DNA of 64,000 nucleotides, from the NCBI RefSeq assembly GCF_943193215.1, contig NZ_CALPDH010000019.1, positions 1 to 64,000 of the forward strand, read 5' to 3'. Source of the stretch: Acetatifactor aquisgranensis (lineage in GTDB: Bacteria > Bacillota > Clostridia > Lachnospirales > Lachnospiraceae). Made by a program: the position numbers and the translations under genes. The notes below the pieces were generated by a model. That model was not told where the DNA came from and did not search any database. It worked only from the letters and a program-made list of their open reading frames with translations. Positions within the stretch are counted from its first letter, which is position 1; each line of letters begins with the position of its first letter. Positions 17,539 to 26,329 of the stretch are shown here, in pieces.

Positions 17539-18201
17539 ATGGGAATGCTCAGCAATCCGGTTTTTCTCCGCTTTTTGGCGGCAGCCGTTCTACAGACAGT
17601 TATGGTCATCACGATAGTAGACTGCCTGTTGATGGGGGTTTTACGCCCGTGCTTTGCCCGGAGATGCTATCCGTCCCGGTTCCTGCCGACAGGCCCGAAC
17701 CGGATCGATTTCCAGTCGGCCATGGAGTGCTCCGCCTATGCCTCCGCTTTCGTGCTGCGGCATTTCGGACAGGATGCGTCCGGTGAGGGGCTGTACCGGG
17801 AAATGCCGTGCAGGCGCAGGGACGGTTCCGTGTACCCGCGGGGCGTTAAGAAGCTATTGGCCCGGCAGGGCCTGAAAGCGGTCTACTGCACCGGAAACCT
17901 GAACGCGCTGAAAAGGGAGATTGCCGGCGGGACCCCTCCCATCGTTCTCATCCGCACATATCCCGGCAGGAAATGGCTGCACTATGTTCCTGTAGTAGGC
18001 TATGACGAGTCAGGCCTTTTCCTGGCGGACTCTCTGGCAGAGCTGTCGAACTGCAGCGGGAATGGTTACAATCGGAAAGTGGAGAACGCGGATTTCCGGA
18101 GGCTCTGGAACACTTCCATGCTGAGGATGCCGCTGTACAGACATACCTTTTTTCGGGTTTCCCGTGACGCATCAGTCCCTTTCCCGAAAGGGGAGCCGTA
18201 A
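17539..18201 (+). CDS. Membrane-anchored C39-like (papain-fold) cysteine peptidase domain protein
   Basis: A 220-residue protein starting at ATG 17539 after GGAGG, 15 bp behind pullulanase. One N-terminal membrane segment (FLRFLAAAVLQTVMVITIVDCLLMGVL, written here in pieces: FLRFLAAAVLQTVMVITIVD then CLLMGVL) anchors it. The rest looks like peptidase C39_2: MECSAYASAFVLRHFG with the candidate nucleophile Cys, a helix GVKKLLARQGL, and HYVPVVGYDESGLFLADSL with candidate His and Asp. Known C39 domains cleave double-glycine leaders; stand-alone C39_2 proteins are mostly uncharacterised. Its place between pullulanase and glucanotransferase is unexpected. Function is not assigned beyond the fold. 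Confidence 0.75.
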   Translation: MGMLSNPVFLRFLAAAVLQTVMVITIVDCLLMGVLRPCFARRCYPSRFLPTGPNRIDFQSAMECSAYASAFVLRHFGQDASGEGLYREMPCRRRDGSVYPRGVKKLLARQGLKAVYCTGNLNALKREIAGGTPPIVLIRTYPGRKWLHYVPVVGYDESGLFLADSLAELSNCSGNGYNRKVENADFRRLWNTSMLRMPLYRHTFFRVSRDASVPFPKGEP

Positions 18202-18278
18202 TCAATCAGGATACAAACGTTCGTTGGAACGCAGGGAATTGTGAAAGAAATTCCTAAGAAAGGACAGGGTAAATAGTT

Positions 18279-19919
18279 ATGAAGAGAGCAAGTGGTATTC
18301 TGCTTCCCATTGCCAGCCTGCCGTCAAAGTACGGCATCGGCTGCTTCTCCAAGGAGGCATATGATTTCGTGGACAAGCTGAAGGAGGCGGGCCAGAGCTA
18401 CTGGCAGATATTGCCCCTGTCGCCCACCAGCTACGGGGATTCTCCCTATCAGTCCTTCTCCTCCTTTGCGGGGAACCCGTATTTCATCGACCTGGAGGCG
18501 CTGATAGAGGAGGGCGTGCTGACCGAGGAGGAATGCGCGGCCTGCGATTTCGGGGACGACCCTGCCAAGGTGGACTACGGCAAGATCTATGAGGAGCGCT
18601 TCCCCCTGCTGCACCTGGCCTACGAGCGCAGCAACATCGCCCAGAATCCCGATTTCATCCGCTTCGTCCAGGAGAATGCGGACTGGCTGGAGGACTACGC
18701 CCTCTTCATGGCTGTGAAGCTCCGCTTTGACGGGGCCGCCTGGGAGGAGTGGGCCGAGGACATCAAGAAGCGCTGGGATTACTCCATGGACTACTACAGG
18801 AGGGAATGCTATTTCGACATCGAATTTTACAAGTACCTCCAGTACGAATTCCATGTCCAGTGGAAAAAACTGAAAAAATACGCAAATGATAACGGAATAC
18901 AGTTCATCGGGGACATTCCGATTTATGTGGCCTTCGATTCCTCGGACGCCTGGGCCCATCCGGAGATGTTCCAGTTCGACGCGGACTTCCAGCCCATCGC
19001 CGTGGCGGGCTGTCCGCCGGACGCTTTCTCCGCCACAGGACAGCTCTGGGGGAACCCCCTGTACAAATGGGACTACCACAGGCAGACGGACTTCCGCTGG
19101 TGGTGCCAGAGGCTGGACCACTGCTTCAAGCTCTATGACGTGGTGCGGATCGACCATTTCCGGGGCTTCGATGAGTATTACAGCATTCCTTTCGGGGACG
19201 AGACAGCCGAGAACGGCCATTGGGAGAAAGGCCCCGGCATGGAGCTGTTCCGGGTGCTGAAGTATAAGCTCGGGGACAAGGAAATCATAGCGGAGGATCT
19301 GGGATTTTTGACGGATACGGTGGTGCAGCTTTTGAAGGACAGCGGCTATCCGGGCATGAAAGTGTTGGAGTTCGCCTTTGACCCCAGGGAGGAGACGGAC
19401 TATCTGCCGCATAGTTATGACCGGAATTGCGTAGTATATACGGGAACCCACGACAATGAGACGCTGGTGCAGTGGTACAAGGGGCTGGACGAGGAATCCA
19501 AGGCCTTCGCTACGGAGTATATGAACAACGCCTCCACGCCGGATGAGGAGAAGTACTGGGATTTCGTCCGCATGGCCATGATGAGCAGCGCCAATACCTG
19601 CGTCATTCCTGTCCAGGATTACCTGGGACTGGACGCGGAGGCCAGAATCAACCATCCCTCCACCCTGGGCGGAAACTGGGAGTGGCGGATGTCCGCGGAC
19701 ATGCTGGACGATGGGGCGATTGAGAAAATCTACCGGCTCACCAGGATCAGCAGCAGGCTTTCCGAGGCGAAGCAGCGGGAAGAGAACGAAAAGGCGGAGC
19801 TGAAACGGAAGAAAGAGCAGGAGCTGAAAGCGGCTCAGGAGAAAGCGGCCAGGGCGGCTGCTGAAGAAAAGGCTGCAAAAGAGAAGAAGGCTGCCGGGGA
19901 AAAAGCAGCGAAAAAATAG
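18279..19919 (+). CDS. malQ: 4-alpha-glucanotransferase (amylomaltase, GH77) with charged C-terminal tail
   Basis: A 546-residue protein from ATG 18279. The GH77 core fills residues 1 to about 495: SGILLPIASLPSKYGIG and SPTSYGDSPYQSFSSFAGNP at the N-terminus, VRIDHFRGFDEYY with the nucleophile Asp, EIIAEDLGFLT with the acid/base Glu, and VYTGTHDNETLVQWY with the third acid. It moves maltooligosaccharide units between chains, completing the import-debranch-disproportionate set. After about residue 497 there is an extra tail of roughly 50 residues almost entirely Lys, Glu and Ala, predicted as a highly charged helix. The usual enzyme ends near residue 500, so the tail is an addition. A strong terminator follows. 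Confidence 0.95.
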   Translation: MKRASGILLPIASLPSKYGIGCFSKEAYDFVDKLKEAGQSYWQILPLSPTSYGDSPYQSFSSFAGNPYFIDLEALIEEGVLTEEECAACDFGDDPAKVDYGKIYEERFPLLHLAYERSNIAQNPDFIRFVQENADWLEDYALFMAVKLRFDGAAWEEWAEDIKKRWDYSMDYYRRECYFDIEFYKYLQYEFHVQWKKLKKYANDNGIQFIGDIPIYVAFDSSDAWAHPEMFQFDADFQPIAVAGCPPDAFSATGQLWGNPLYKWDYHRQTDFRWWCQRLDHCFKLYDVVRIDHFRGFDEYYSIPFGDETAENGHWEKGPGMELFRVLKYKLGDKEIIAEDLGFLTDTVVQLLKDSGYPGMKVLEFAFDPREETDYLPHSYDRNCVVYTGTHDNETLVQWYKGLDEESKAFATEYMNNASTPDEEKYWDFVRMAMMSSANTCVIPVQDYLGLDAEARINHPSTLGGNWEWRMSADMLDDGAIEKIYRLTRISSRLSEAKQREENEKAELKRKKEQELKAAQEKAARAAAEEKAAKEKKAAGEKAAKK

Positions 19920-19923
19920 AGTG

Positions 19924-19969
19924 AAAGCCGTGATTGGAAATGGAAGTTATTCCGAATCACGGCTTTTTT
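19924..19969 (+). terminator. Rho-independent terminator after malQ
   Basis: A perfect 12-bp stem, 19924-19935 with 19955-19966, around a 19-nt loop, ending in six T (19964-19969). It closes the glucan operon. Confidence 0.93.
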
Positions 19970-20173
19970 CATAGAGCTTTCCCAATGAGGAAATACGCCG
20001 GGAGTTTGCCGGATTCATCCGGCAGGTCAGGCGGGACGATACCATCCGGCGCGTCATAGTGCAGGATAGAGAAATTCCGGTAAAGAAAGTATTGTCTTTT
20101 TACTATATATGTGGCAGAATGAAAGTACAGGGCGGCTCCCTGGTGACGGGAGGCCTGAAAGGAGAAGATACCT

Positions 20174-21235
20174 ATGGACAAAATGAAAGTGGCAGTCATT
20201 GGCTGCGGAACAATTGCCAACAGTGCGCACATCCCCTCTTACATGAAGAACGGGGATGTGGAAATCAAGTATTTCTGCGACATCATCCCGGAGAGGGCAC
20301 AGGCGGCTGTAGAGAAGTACGGGTGCGGTACGGCTGTGGTGGATTACAAGGAAGTGCTGGCAGACCCGGAGGTGGAAGCGGTGTCAGTCTGTACGCCCAA
20401 CAGGATGCACTCGGTCATCTCCATCGATGCGCTGAAGGCGGGGAAGAACGTGCTCTGCGAGAAGCCCGCCGCCAGGATCTATGAGGAGGCGGTGGCCATG
20501 CAGCAGGCCCAGCACGAGAGCGGCAAGGTGCTGAACATCGGCGTGGTGAACCGGTTCAACAACCAGGTGAACCGCATCCGCGAGTACATACAGGAAGGCC
20601 GCCTGGGCGAGATTTACCACGTATACATCAGTTTCCGGGCCCACAGGAGCATCCCCGGGCTGGGCGGCGCTTTCACCACCAAGGAGATTGCGGGCGGCGG
20701 TGTGCTGATCGACTGGGGCGTGCACTATCTGGATCTGACCATGTACTGCCTGGGTGATCCGAAAGCCCTTACGGTGTCCGGTGAGACCTTCTGCAAGCTG
20801 GGCAGGGACATCGAGGGATATACCTATAAGGACATGTGGGCAGGCCCTCCCGTGAAGGACGGCGTCTATGACGTGGACGATTCCGTCACCGCCCTGATCC
20901 GCACCGACGGGCCTACGTTTACCATGCACGGGGCATGGGCCCAGAACATCGGCGAGAGCGAGACCTATATCGACTTCATGGGCGATAAGGGGGGCATCCG
21001 CCTGCAGTATGGCGGAGACTTCACTGTGTACACCGCGGAGCATGACGCGCTGGTGAAATTCACGCCCGAGGGCAAGAGCGAGGATATGTTCCAGACGGAA
21101 ATCGACTCTTTCGTCAGATGCATCCGCACCGGCGAGAAGCTTCCCTCCCACATCGATACGGTGCTGAAGACGGCCAGGATTCTGCAGGCCATCTATGACT
21201 CCGCCGAGCAGCACAGGGAAATCGTGCTGGATTGA
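20174..21235 (+). CDS. Gfo/Idh/MocA family NAD(P)-dependent oxidoreductase
   Basis: 353 residues, ATG 20174 after GGAGAAG. The N-terminal Rossmann fold reads VAVIGCGTIANSAHIPSY. The sugar-dehydrogenase motif CEKPAA lies near residue 98, and the C-terminal alpha/beta substrate domain includes IDWGVHYLDLTMYCLG, with the candidate catalytic His. Family members oxidise or epimerise sugars, inositols or deoxysugars in the cytoplasm. The 250-bp upstream gap holds a possible promoter (TTGTCT, 17 nt, CAGAAT around 20090) and a small hairpin. A second, shorter family member is encoded 0.7 kb downstream. Substrate unknown. Confidence 0.92.
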   Translation: MDKMKVAVIGCGTIANSAHIPSYMKNGDVEIKYFCDIIPERAQAAVEKYGCGTAVVDYKEVLADPEVEAVSVCTPNRMHSVISIDALKAGKNVLCEKPAARIYEEAVAMQQAQHESGKVLNIGVVNRFNNQVNRIREYIQEGRLGEIYHVYISFRAHRSIPGLGGAFTTKEIAGGGVLIDWGVHYLDLTMYCLGDPKALTVSGETFCKLGRDIEGYTYKDMWAGPPVKDGVYDVDDSVTALIRTDGPTFTMHGAWAQNIGESETYIDFMGDKGGIRLQYGGDFTVYTAEHDALVKFTPEGKSEDMFQTEIDSFVRCIRTGEKLPSHIDTVLKTARILQAIYDSAEQHREIVLD

Positions 21236-21387
21236 CAGCGCCGGGATAAGCCTGATGCAGTGCGCCGGGCCCTAGGGCCCCGGCGCACTGTCTGAAGTAC
21301 AGGGCGGCAGCGGAACCGAAAAGGTTCCATATAGCCGAATCCCATAAGGCAGGGAGCGGCGACGGGCTGGGATTGGAGGATGGGACG

Positions 21388-21933
21388 ATGAAGCTGGTCA
21401 TACCGACCATAGAATATGAAAGCGAAATACAGGCATACCGTCAGGAATTCCTGACAGAGGGCGGGGGCATGGACGGATGCGGCTCCCTCAGACGGCAGGA
21501 GCGAATCTCCGACTGGATAAAGGAAGTGGAAGATTATCTGAGGAAAGAGACCTGTCCGCCGGACATGGTTACCGCCACACAGTTTATTTATATTCGCGAG
21601 GACGATAACAAGATGGTGGGAGCCATCCAGGTCAGGCATTACCTGAATGAATATCTGGAGAGATTTGCCGGACATATCGGCTACTGCGTCCGCCCCTCTG
21701 AACGCCGGAAGGGCTATGCCGCAAGGATGCTCCGGGACGTGCTTTTGGAGTGCGGGAAGCTGGGGCTGGATAAGGTGATGGTAAGCTGCGCGGACAGCAA
21801 TGAGGGCAGCCGGAGGACAATCCTCAAAAATGGCGGCATATATGAATGTACGGTACACGAACCGGATATGGACATCAATCTGGAGCGTTATTGGATTGTG
21901 ACATCTGGGCAGGGCTCTAACAATCGGGTTTAG
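21388..21933 (+). CDS. GNAT family N-acetyltransferase
   Basis: 181 residues; ATG 21388 sits 7 nt after TTGGAGGA, preferred over a TTG 15 nt upstream that lies inside this site. The GNAT core is clear: MVGAIQVRHYLNEYL, then GHIGYCVRPSERRKGYAARML with the acetyl-CoA pyrophosphate-binding R-R-x-G-Y-A, and the C-terminal VSCADSNEGSRRTILKNGG. This resembles the acetyltransferase subgroup whose members act on small amines. The target is not predictable. It lies 35 bp before the next gene and is probably co-transcribed with it. Confidence 0.9.
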   Translation: MKLVIPTIEYESEIQAYRQEFLTEGGGMDGCGSLRRQERISDWIKEVEDYLRKETCPPDMVTATQFIYIREDDNKMVGAIQVRHYLNEYLERFAGHIGYCVRPSERRKGYAARMLRDVLLECGKLGLDKVMVSCADSNEGSRRTILKNGGIYECTVHEPDMDINLERYWIVTSGQGSNNRV

Positions 21934-21968
21934 GCTGCCGGAAAGCGCTGCCATAAAAGGAGGGACTT

Positions 21969-22805
21969 ATGAAAATCGGGTTTATAGACTATTATCTGGA
22001 CGAGTGGCATGCGGACAACTATCCCGAGATGCTGCGGAAAGCCAGCGGCGGGGAGATGGAGGCGGCATTTGCCTACGGCATGATCGACAGCCCCCTCACC
22101 GGCAAGACTTCCGCCCAGTGGTGCGAAGAGCACGGCATCGCCCTCTGCGGGAGCATCCAGGAGGTCATCGAGAGGAGCGATGCCCTGATCGTGCTGTCCC
22201 CGGACAATTGCGAGATGCATGAGGAGCTGTCGCAGCTTCCCCTGCGCTCCGGCAAGAAGACCTATATCGACAAGACCTTCGCGCCGGACAGAAAGACCGC
22301 CGAGGCCATCTTCGCCCTGGGCGAGGCCAACGGGACACCCTGCTATTCCACCTCGGCCCTGCGCTTTGCCGCGGAATATGAAGCTCTCCGGGGCAGGCGC
22401 GTGAAGTCCATGAGCACCTGGGGGCCGAACGGGCTGGAGACCTACGGCATCCATCAGCTGGAGCCCATCATGATGCTGATGCAGGGCTGCGCCGCGCAGG
22501 TGATGTCTGTAGGGCAGGGAGGCTGGACGAACCTGCTGCTTCGGTGGGAGGACGGCCGCAGCGCCTCCATGCTCTGCACGGGCGGGGATTCCCCTTTCGC
22601 GGCCAATCTTTGTTTAGAGGAGGGCTGTAAGTTCCTGACCGTGGAATCGGATTTCTTCGGAGGGTTCATGAGGAGCCTGGTGGCATTTTTCTGGACGGGG
22701 GAGATACCTGTGAGCCATCAGGAGACCATCGCCATCATGGCAGTGAGGGAGGCGGCCCTAAAAGCGGCGGGCAATCCCGGCGTCTGGATTCCGGTGCAAA
22801 ACTGA
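21969..22805 (+). CDS. Short Gfo/Idh/MocA-like NAD-binding protein
   Basis: 278 residues from ATG 21969 after AAAGGAGGG. The N-terminus MKIGFIDYYLDEWHADNYPE is a divergent Rossmann start without the usual GxGxxG. The motif TYIDKTFAPDRKTAEAIFALGE takes the place of the E-K-P helix, with D-K-T instead. The C-terminal domain is short. Family relatives use NAD(P) to oxidise sugars. The altered motif and smaller size suggest a different substrate or a non-enzymatic role. It follows the acetyltransferase closely. Confidence 0.8.
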   Translation: MKIGFIDYYLDEWHADNYPEMLRKASGGEMEAAFAYGMIDSPLTGKTSAQWCEEHGIALCGSIQEVIERSDALIVLSPDNCEMHEELSQLPLRSGKKTYIDKTFAPDRKTAEAIFALGEANGTPCYSTSALRFAAEYEALRGRRVKSMSTWGPNGLETYGIHQLEPIMMLMQGCAAQVMSVGQGGWTNLLLRWEDGRSASMLCTGGDSPFAANLCLEEGCKFLTVESDFFGGFMRSLVAFFWTGEIPVSHQETIAIMAVREAALKAAGNPGVWIPVQN

Positions 22806-22937
22806 CATACAAAGACAGGATGCAGTATGTTTCCATATAGGAAGAGGGCGTACTGTTGTGACAGAAAATGGTTTTGCGATATGTTTAGCGCGTTATAATG
22901 ATATGCGAAAAGGATGGTTAATCAGGAGGATACTGTA

Positions 22938-23882
22938 ATGATGAATGCCGAGCCCCAATGGAAGAAAGTCCTGTCCGACGCGGAGATGGTGAAGCGTCTG
23001 GATAGGCCCGCAGGCCGGATCGATGTTGTCCTGGATACGGATACCTACAATGAGATTGATGACCAGTTTGCGCTATCCTATATGGTCAGGTCCCGTGAAA
23101 AGCTGGATGTGAAAGCAATCTATGCCGCCCCGTTTTTCAATATGCACTCCACGAGTCCCGGGGACGGCATGGAAAGAAGCTATCAGGAAATTCTGAAAGT
23201 GCTCACGCTGCTGGACGCGGAAGAGCTGAAGAAAGTGACATACAGGGGATCCGCGGAGTATCTGCCCTCTGAGGAAGAGCCGGCGGTCTCGGACGCGGCA
23301 AAGGACCTGGCGGAAAGGGCAATGTGCTATTCCGGTGAAAATCCGCTTTATGTGATAAGCATAGGAGCGATTACCAATATAGCCTCCGCCATCCTCATGA
23401 ATCCGGAAATCATAGAGCGCATGGTGGTGATATGGCTGGGGGGCCACGGACTGCACTGGCCGGACACCAGGGAGTTCAATATGGTCCAGGATATCGCTGC
23501 TGCCAGGATTATCTTCGGCTGCGGCGTTCCGCTGGTGCAGCTGCCCTGTATGGGGGTAGTGTCGGAATTCGCGGCCACAGGGCCGGAGCTGGAATATCAT
23601 CTGAGGGGGAAGAATAAGCTGTGCGAATATCTGCTGGAGCATACCCTGGAGGAAGTGACATTATATGACGCGGGCAGAGCCTGGTCAAGGGTGATCTGGG
23701 ACGTGACCGCTGTGGCATGGCTCCTGGACGGGGATTTCATGCAGGATTACCTGATACACAGCCCCATTCCGGAATATGACGGAAAGTATGCCTTTGACGA
23801 CACCAGGCATTTTATCAGATATGTCTACCATGTGAACAGGGACAGACTATTTGCGGATTTGTTTGAAAAACTGCAGAAATAG
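22938..23882 (+). CDS. Inosine-uridine-preferring nucleoside hydrolase-like protein
   Basis: 314 residues. ATG 22938 follows AGGAGGATACTGTA; an earlier ATG at 22914 lies before this site. The family signature at the N-terminus appears as DVVLDTDTYNEIDDQFALSYM, where the usual D-T-D-P-G-x-D-D calcium site is D-T-D-T-Y-N-E-I-D-D. Other family blocks are ISIGAITNIASAIL and EFNMVQDIAAARIIF, with N and D residues that would bind ribose. Known enzymes hydrolyse N-glycosidic bonds of nucleosides. The altered loop and genomic setting leave the substrate open. A -10-like TATAAT is at 22894-22899 without a good -35 box. Confidence 0.85.
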   Translation: MMNAEPQWKKVLSDAEMVKRLDRPAGRIDVVLDTDTYNEIDDQFALSYMVRSREKLDVKAIYAAPFFNMHSTSPGDGMERSYQEILKVLTLLDAEELKKVTYRGSAEYLPSEEEPAVSDAAKDLAERAMCYSGENPLYVISIGAITNIASAILMNPEIIERMVVIWLGGHGLHWPDTREFNMVQDIAAARIIFGCGVPLVQLPCMGVVSEFAATGPELEYHLRGKNKLCEYLLEHTLEEVTLYDAGRAWSRVIWDVTAVAWLLDGDFMQDYLIHSPIPEYDGKYAFDDTRHFIRYVYHVNRDRLFADLFEKLQK

Positions 23883-23905
23883 CCAATGAGGATGGGAGAA
23901 AATAC

Positions 23906-24643
23906 ATGAAAAATTTCAAATTTCTGCTGGAATACGACGGAAGCCGCTACCACGGATGGCAGCGCCAGTCGGAGGAGAACACCATTCAGGGAAAGCTGGA
24001 GCATGTGCTTGGCCAGATGTGCGGAAAAGAGACGGAGGTCATAGGGGCAGGACGCACCGACAGCGGCGTCCACGCAAAAGGGATGGTGGCCAACGCCTGG
24101 CTGGATACTGAGATGGACTGCGGGGAGATCAGAGACTACATGAACCGCTATCTGCCGGACGACATTGCCGTGCGGGAGGTCAGGGAGGCTTCCGACCGGT
24201 TCCATGCCCGCTACAATGTCACGGGCAAGACCTACCGGTACACCTGCCAGGACGGGGCGGTGAAGTCGGTTTTTGACAGGAAATACTGCGTCAGGCTGGA
24301 CAAGCGGCCGGATATGGCGAAGATGCTGAAAGTGGCGGAGCTTTTGAAAGGGGAGCATGATTTCCGGAATTTCTGCGGGAATCCCCGGGTGAAGAAGTCC
24401 ACGGTGCGGAATGTGGACAGCATAGAGATCAAAAGAGAGGGAGGGTATCTGTATTTCACTTTCCACGGCAACGGATTCCTCCAGAACATGGTACGGATCA
24501 TGGTGGGAGTGCTGCTGGAGGCAGGCTACGGCAATATCACCCCGGAGGAGGTACAGGAATCCCTCACGGGCTTTGTGCGCCAGAAAGCCGGCCCTACGGC
24601 TCCTGCGGCGGGCCTTTGTCTGACGGGCGTGGACTATAATTAG
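23906..24643 (+). CDS. truA: tRNA pseudouridine(38-40) synthase TruA
   Basis: 245 residues, the normal size, start ATG 23906 after GGGAGAA. FLLEYDGSRYHGWQRQ opens the protein. The catalytic block GAGRTDSGVHAKG carries the nucleophilic Asp (about residue 53). YRYTCQDG and FCGNPRVKKSTVRNV follow, and the C-terminal FHGNGFLQNMVRIMVG is typical. It converts uridines in the tRNA anticodon arm to pseudouridine. It lies 23 bp after the nucleoside hydrolase-like gene, on the same strand. Confidence 0.97.
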   Translation: MKNFKFLLEYDGSRYHGWQRQSEENTIQGKLEHVLGQMCGKETEVIGAGRTDSGVHAKGMVANAWLDTEMDCGEIRDYMNRYLPDDIAVREVREASDRFHARYNVTGKTYRYTCQDGAVKSVFDRKYCVRLDKRPDMAKMLKVAELLKGEHDFRNFCGNPRVKKSTVRNVDSIEIKREGGYLYFTFHGNGFLQNMVRIMVGVLLEAGYGNITPEEVQESLTGFVRQKAGPTAPAAGLCLTGVDYN

Positions 24644-24702
24644 GTTCTGTTCCGCAAATATCGCATATGACAGGGGACGAATGCCTGTGGGAGGATATTG
24701 CC

Positions 24703-25104
24703 ATGATTGCTGTGTATGAAAATTACAGATTGATGCCGATGAGCCTTGCCCTGGAGGAAATGGCGGCTCTGCACCGGGAGATGGCAGAGGAAATCGGCAG
24801 TGACGAAGACGCGCTGGAACTGTATGGCGATTTACTTGCCGCCGCGGTGAAATATCTGGATTCCCGCGCTCACTGGCCTTTGTGGAGCAGGGAGAAAAAG
24901 CTGGAGAACGATGCTGCGCGGACTTCGCGCCACAACATGGTCATTCTGTCTTTCAACCAGCTGGCCAGATATCTGAAAATGCAGGGTAAAGCGGCCGGAT
25001 GGAGGGATGTTCTGGGGGAAGAAGCGGAGAATGCCGGCTACCGTAAGCGCCTGGGCGACTTTGCCTGTTATCTTGTCTTCGCTGAGAGCCTGAATGCAAG
25101 ATGA
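24703..25104 (+). CDS. Small conserved protein of unknown function
   Basis: 133 residues from ATG 24703, chosen because GGGAGGA lies 7 nt upstream; the frame is open from ATG 24667. The protein is soluble, helical and acidic in the first half (LALEEMAALHREMAEEIGSDEDALELYGDLL). It has a recognisable C-terminal block RHNMVILSFNQLARYLKMQGK followed by AGWRDVLG. I recall this pattern in uncharacterised proteins of Clostridia, but no function is known to me. A strong terminator follows directly. Confidence 0.8.
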   Translation: MIAVYENYRLMPMSLALEEMAALHREMAEEIGSDEDALELYGDLLAAAVKYLDSRAHWPLWSREKKLENDAARTSRHNMVILSFNQLARYLKMQGKAAGWRDVLGEEAENAGYRKRLGDFACYLVFAESLNAR

Positions 25105-25131
25105 AGCTCCTTTCCAGGCGGAAAAGCAACT

Positions 25132-25182
25132 GCTGGTTGACAGATTTCCAAGCGCAATTGATGGCTGTCAACCAGCTTTTTT
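25132..25182 (+). terminator. Rho-independent terminator
   Basis: gctggttgacag (25132-25143) pairs perfectly with ctgtcaaccagc (25165-25176), followed by six T (25177-25182). It closes the 20.1-25.1 kb gene run. Confidence 0.92.
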
Positions 25183-25262
25183 GCTATGATTCGTGCATGG
25201 AAACACATAGAATGCACAAAAGGTGCGGAAAGGAAAAGCCGCGGACAGCGGCAGGAAAAGAT

Positions 25263-26288
25263 ATGATTCTGGCAGAAAAGGTCATGGCACTGAGGAAGAA
25301 GAACAACTGGTCACAGGAGGAGCTGGCGGAGAAGCTGAACATCTCCAGGCAGTCCGTGAGCAAATGGGAGAGCGGCGCGTCCATCCCGGACATCGACAGG
25401 ATTATCGCCATGAGCAGCCTCTTCGGGGTCAGCACGGATTATTTGTTGAAGGAAGAGCTGGAGCAGGAACTGCCCTCCGAGACGGAGGATGTCTACGAGG
25501 CGGCAAAGGAGAGGAGCGTTTCCCTGGAGGAAGCCAATGGGTTCATGGGCCTGGTGCGGAAACTGGCGGGGCGGATGGCCTTTGCCGCGGGCTTATGCGT
25601 CCTTTCGCCTATTCCGCTGGTCGTGATGGGAGGCCTGGCGGAGTACGGCGCAGAGGAGGGGCGGCATGGGGCGGCGCCTCTCAGCGAGGACATGGCGGGG
25701 GGATTCGGCGTTGTGATACTGTTGGTGCTGGTAGCCATCGGGGTGGCGATTCTGGTGCTCAGTGACATGCAGACGGAAAAGTACCAGTATCTGGAAAAGG
25801 AGAGCCTGGCGCTGCAGTATGGCGTAGAGGGCATCGTCAGGAAGAAGAAGGAGGATTTCGCGGGCCGGTACCGTTTCTGCATTGTCACCGGCATCACGCT
25901 GTGCATCATCGGCGTGGTGCCCCTGATGGTGGCGTCAGCCTTTTCGGTGGGTGACCTGATTTACATTTACTGTACGGCAGTGCTGCTGGGGATGGTGGCA
26001 GCGGCAGTGTTCCTGTTCGTATGGGCCGGCAGCATCCAGGGCAGCTTCGACAAGCTGCTGCAGGAGGGGGATTACACTGTGGAAGAAAAGGCGCTGCACA
26101 AGAAGACCTCTTTCTTCCCCGGGGTGTACTGGTGCCTGGTGACCGCGCTGTTCCTGGGAGCAGGCCTGTATTCCGAGGACTGGTGGCACGCTGCCTTTAT
26201 CTGGCCTGTGGCGGCGATTCTGTTCGTGGCGATTCAGTATGTGGTGAAAGAAATGGCCAGGGCCAGGATGGAGAGGCGGGACAGATAA
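25263..26288 (+). CDS. XRE-family regulator with C-terminal membrane domain
   Basis: 341 residues from ATG 25263. Upstream in-frame starts (25101, 25197) run through the terminator and are rejected; the site here is weak (AGGAAAAG). Residues 1-60 are a Cro/C1 helix-turn-helix (ALRKKNNWSQEELAEKLNIS, RQSVSKWESG). Residues about 75 onward contain about six membrane segments, for example GGFGVVILLVLVAIGVAILV and YIYCTAVLLGMVAAAVFLFV. This places the DNA-binding domain at the membrane. Proteins of this layout are common in Firmicutes and often regulate adjacent transporters or stress genes; the target is unknown. Confidence 0.88.
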   Translation: MILAEKVMALRKKNNWSQEELAEKLNISRQSVSKWESGASIPDIDRIIAMSSLFGVSTDYLLKEELEQELPSETEDVYEAAKERSVSLEEANGFMGLVRKLAGRMAFAAGLCVLSPIPLVVMGGLAEYGAEEGRHGAAPLSEDMAGGFGVVILLVLVAIGVAILVLSDMQTEKYQYLEKESLALQYGVEGIVRKKKEDFAGRYRFCIVTGITLCIIGVVPLMVASAFSVGDLIYIYCTAVLLGMVAAAVFLFVWAGSIQGSFDKLLQEGDYTVEEKALHKKTSFFPGVYWCLVTALFLGAGLYSEDWWHAAFIWPVAAILFVAIQYVVKEMARARMERRDR

Positions 26289-26329
26289 GGTTCCCGCCAT
26301 TGGCAGTGTACGCGAAAGAGAAGGACCGG

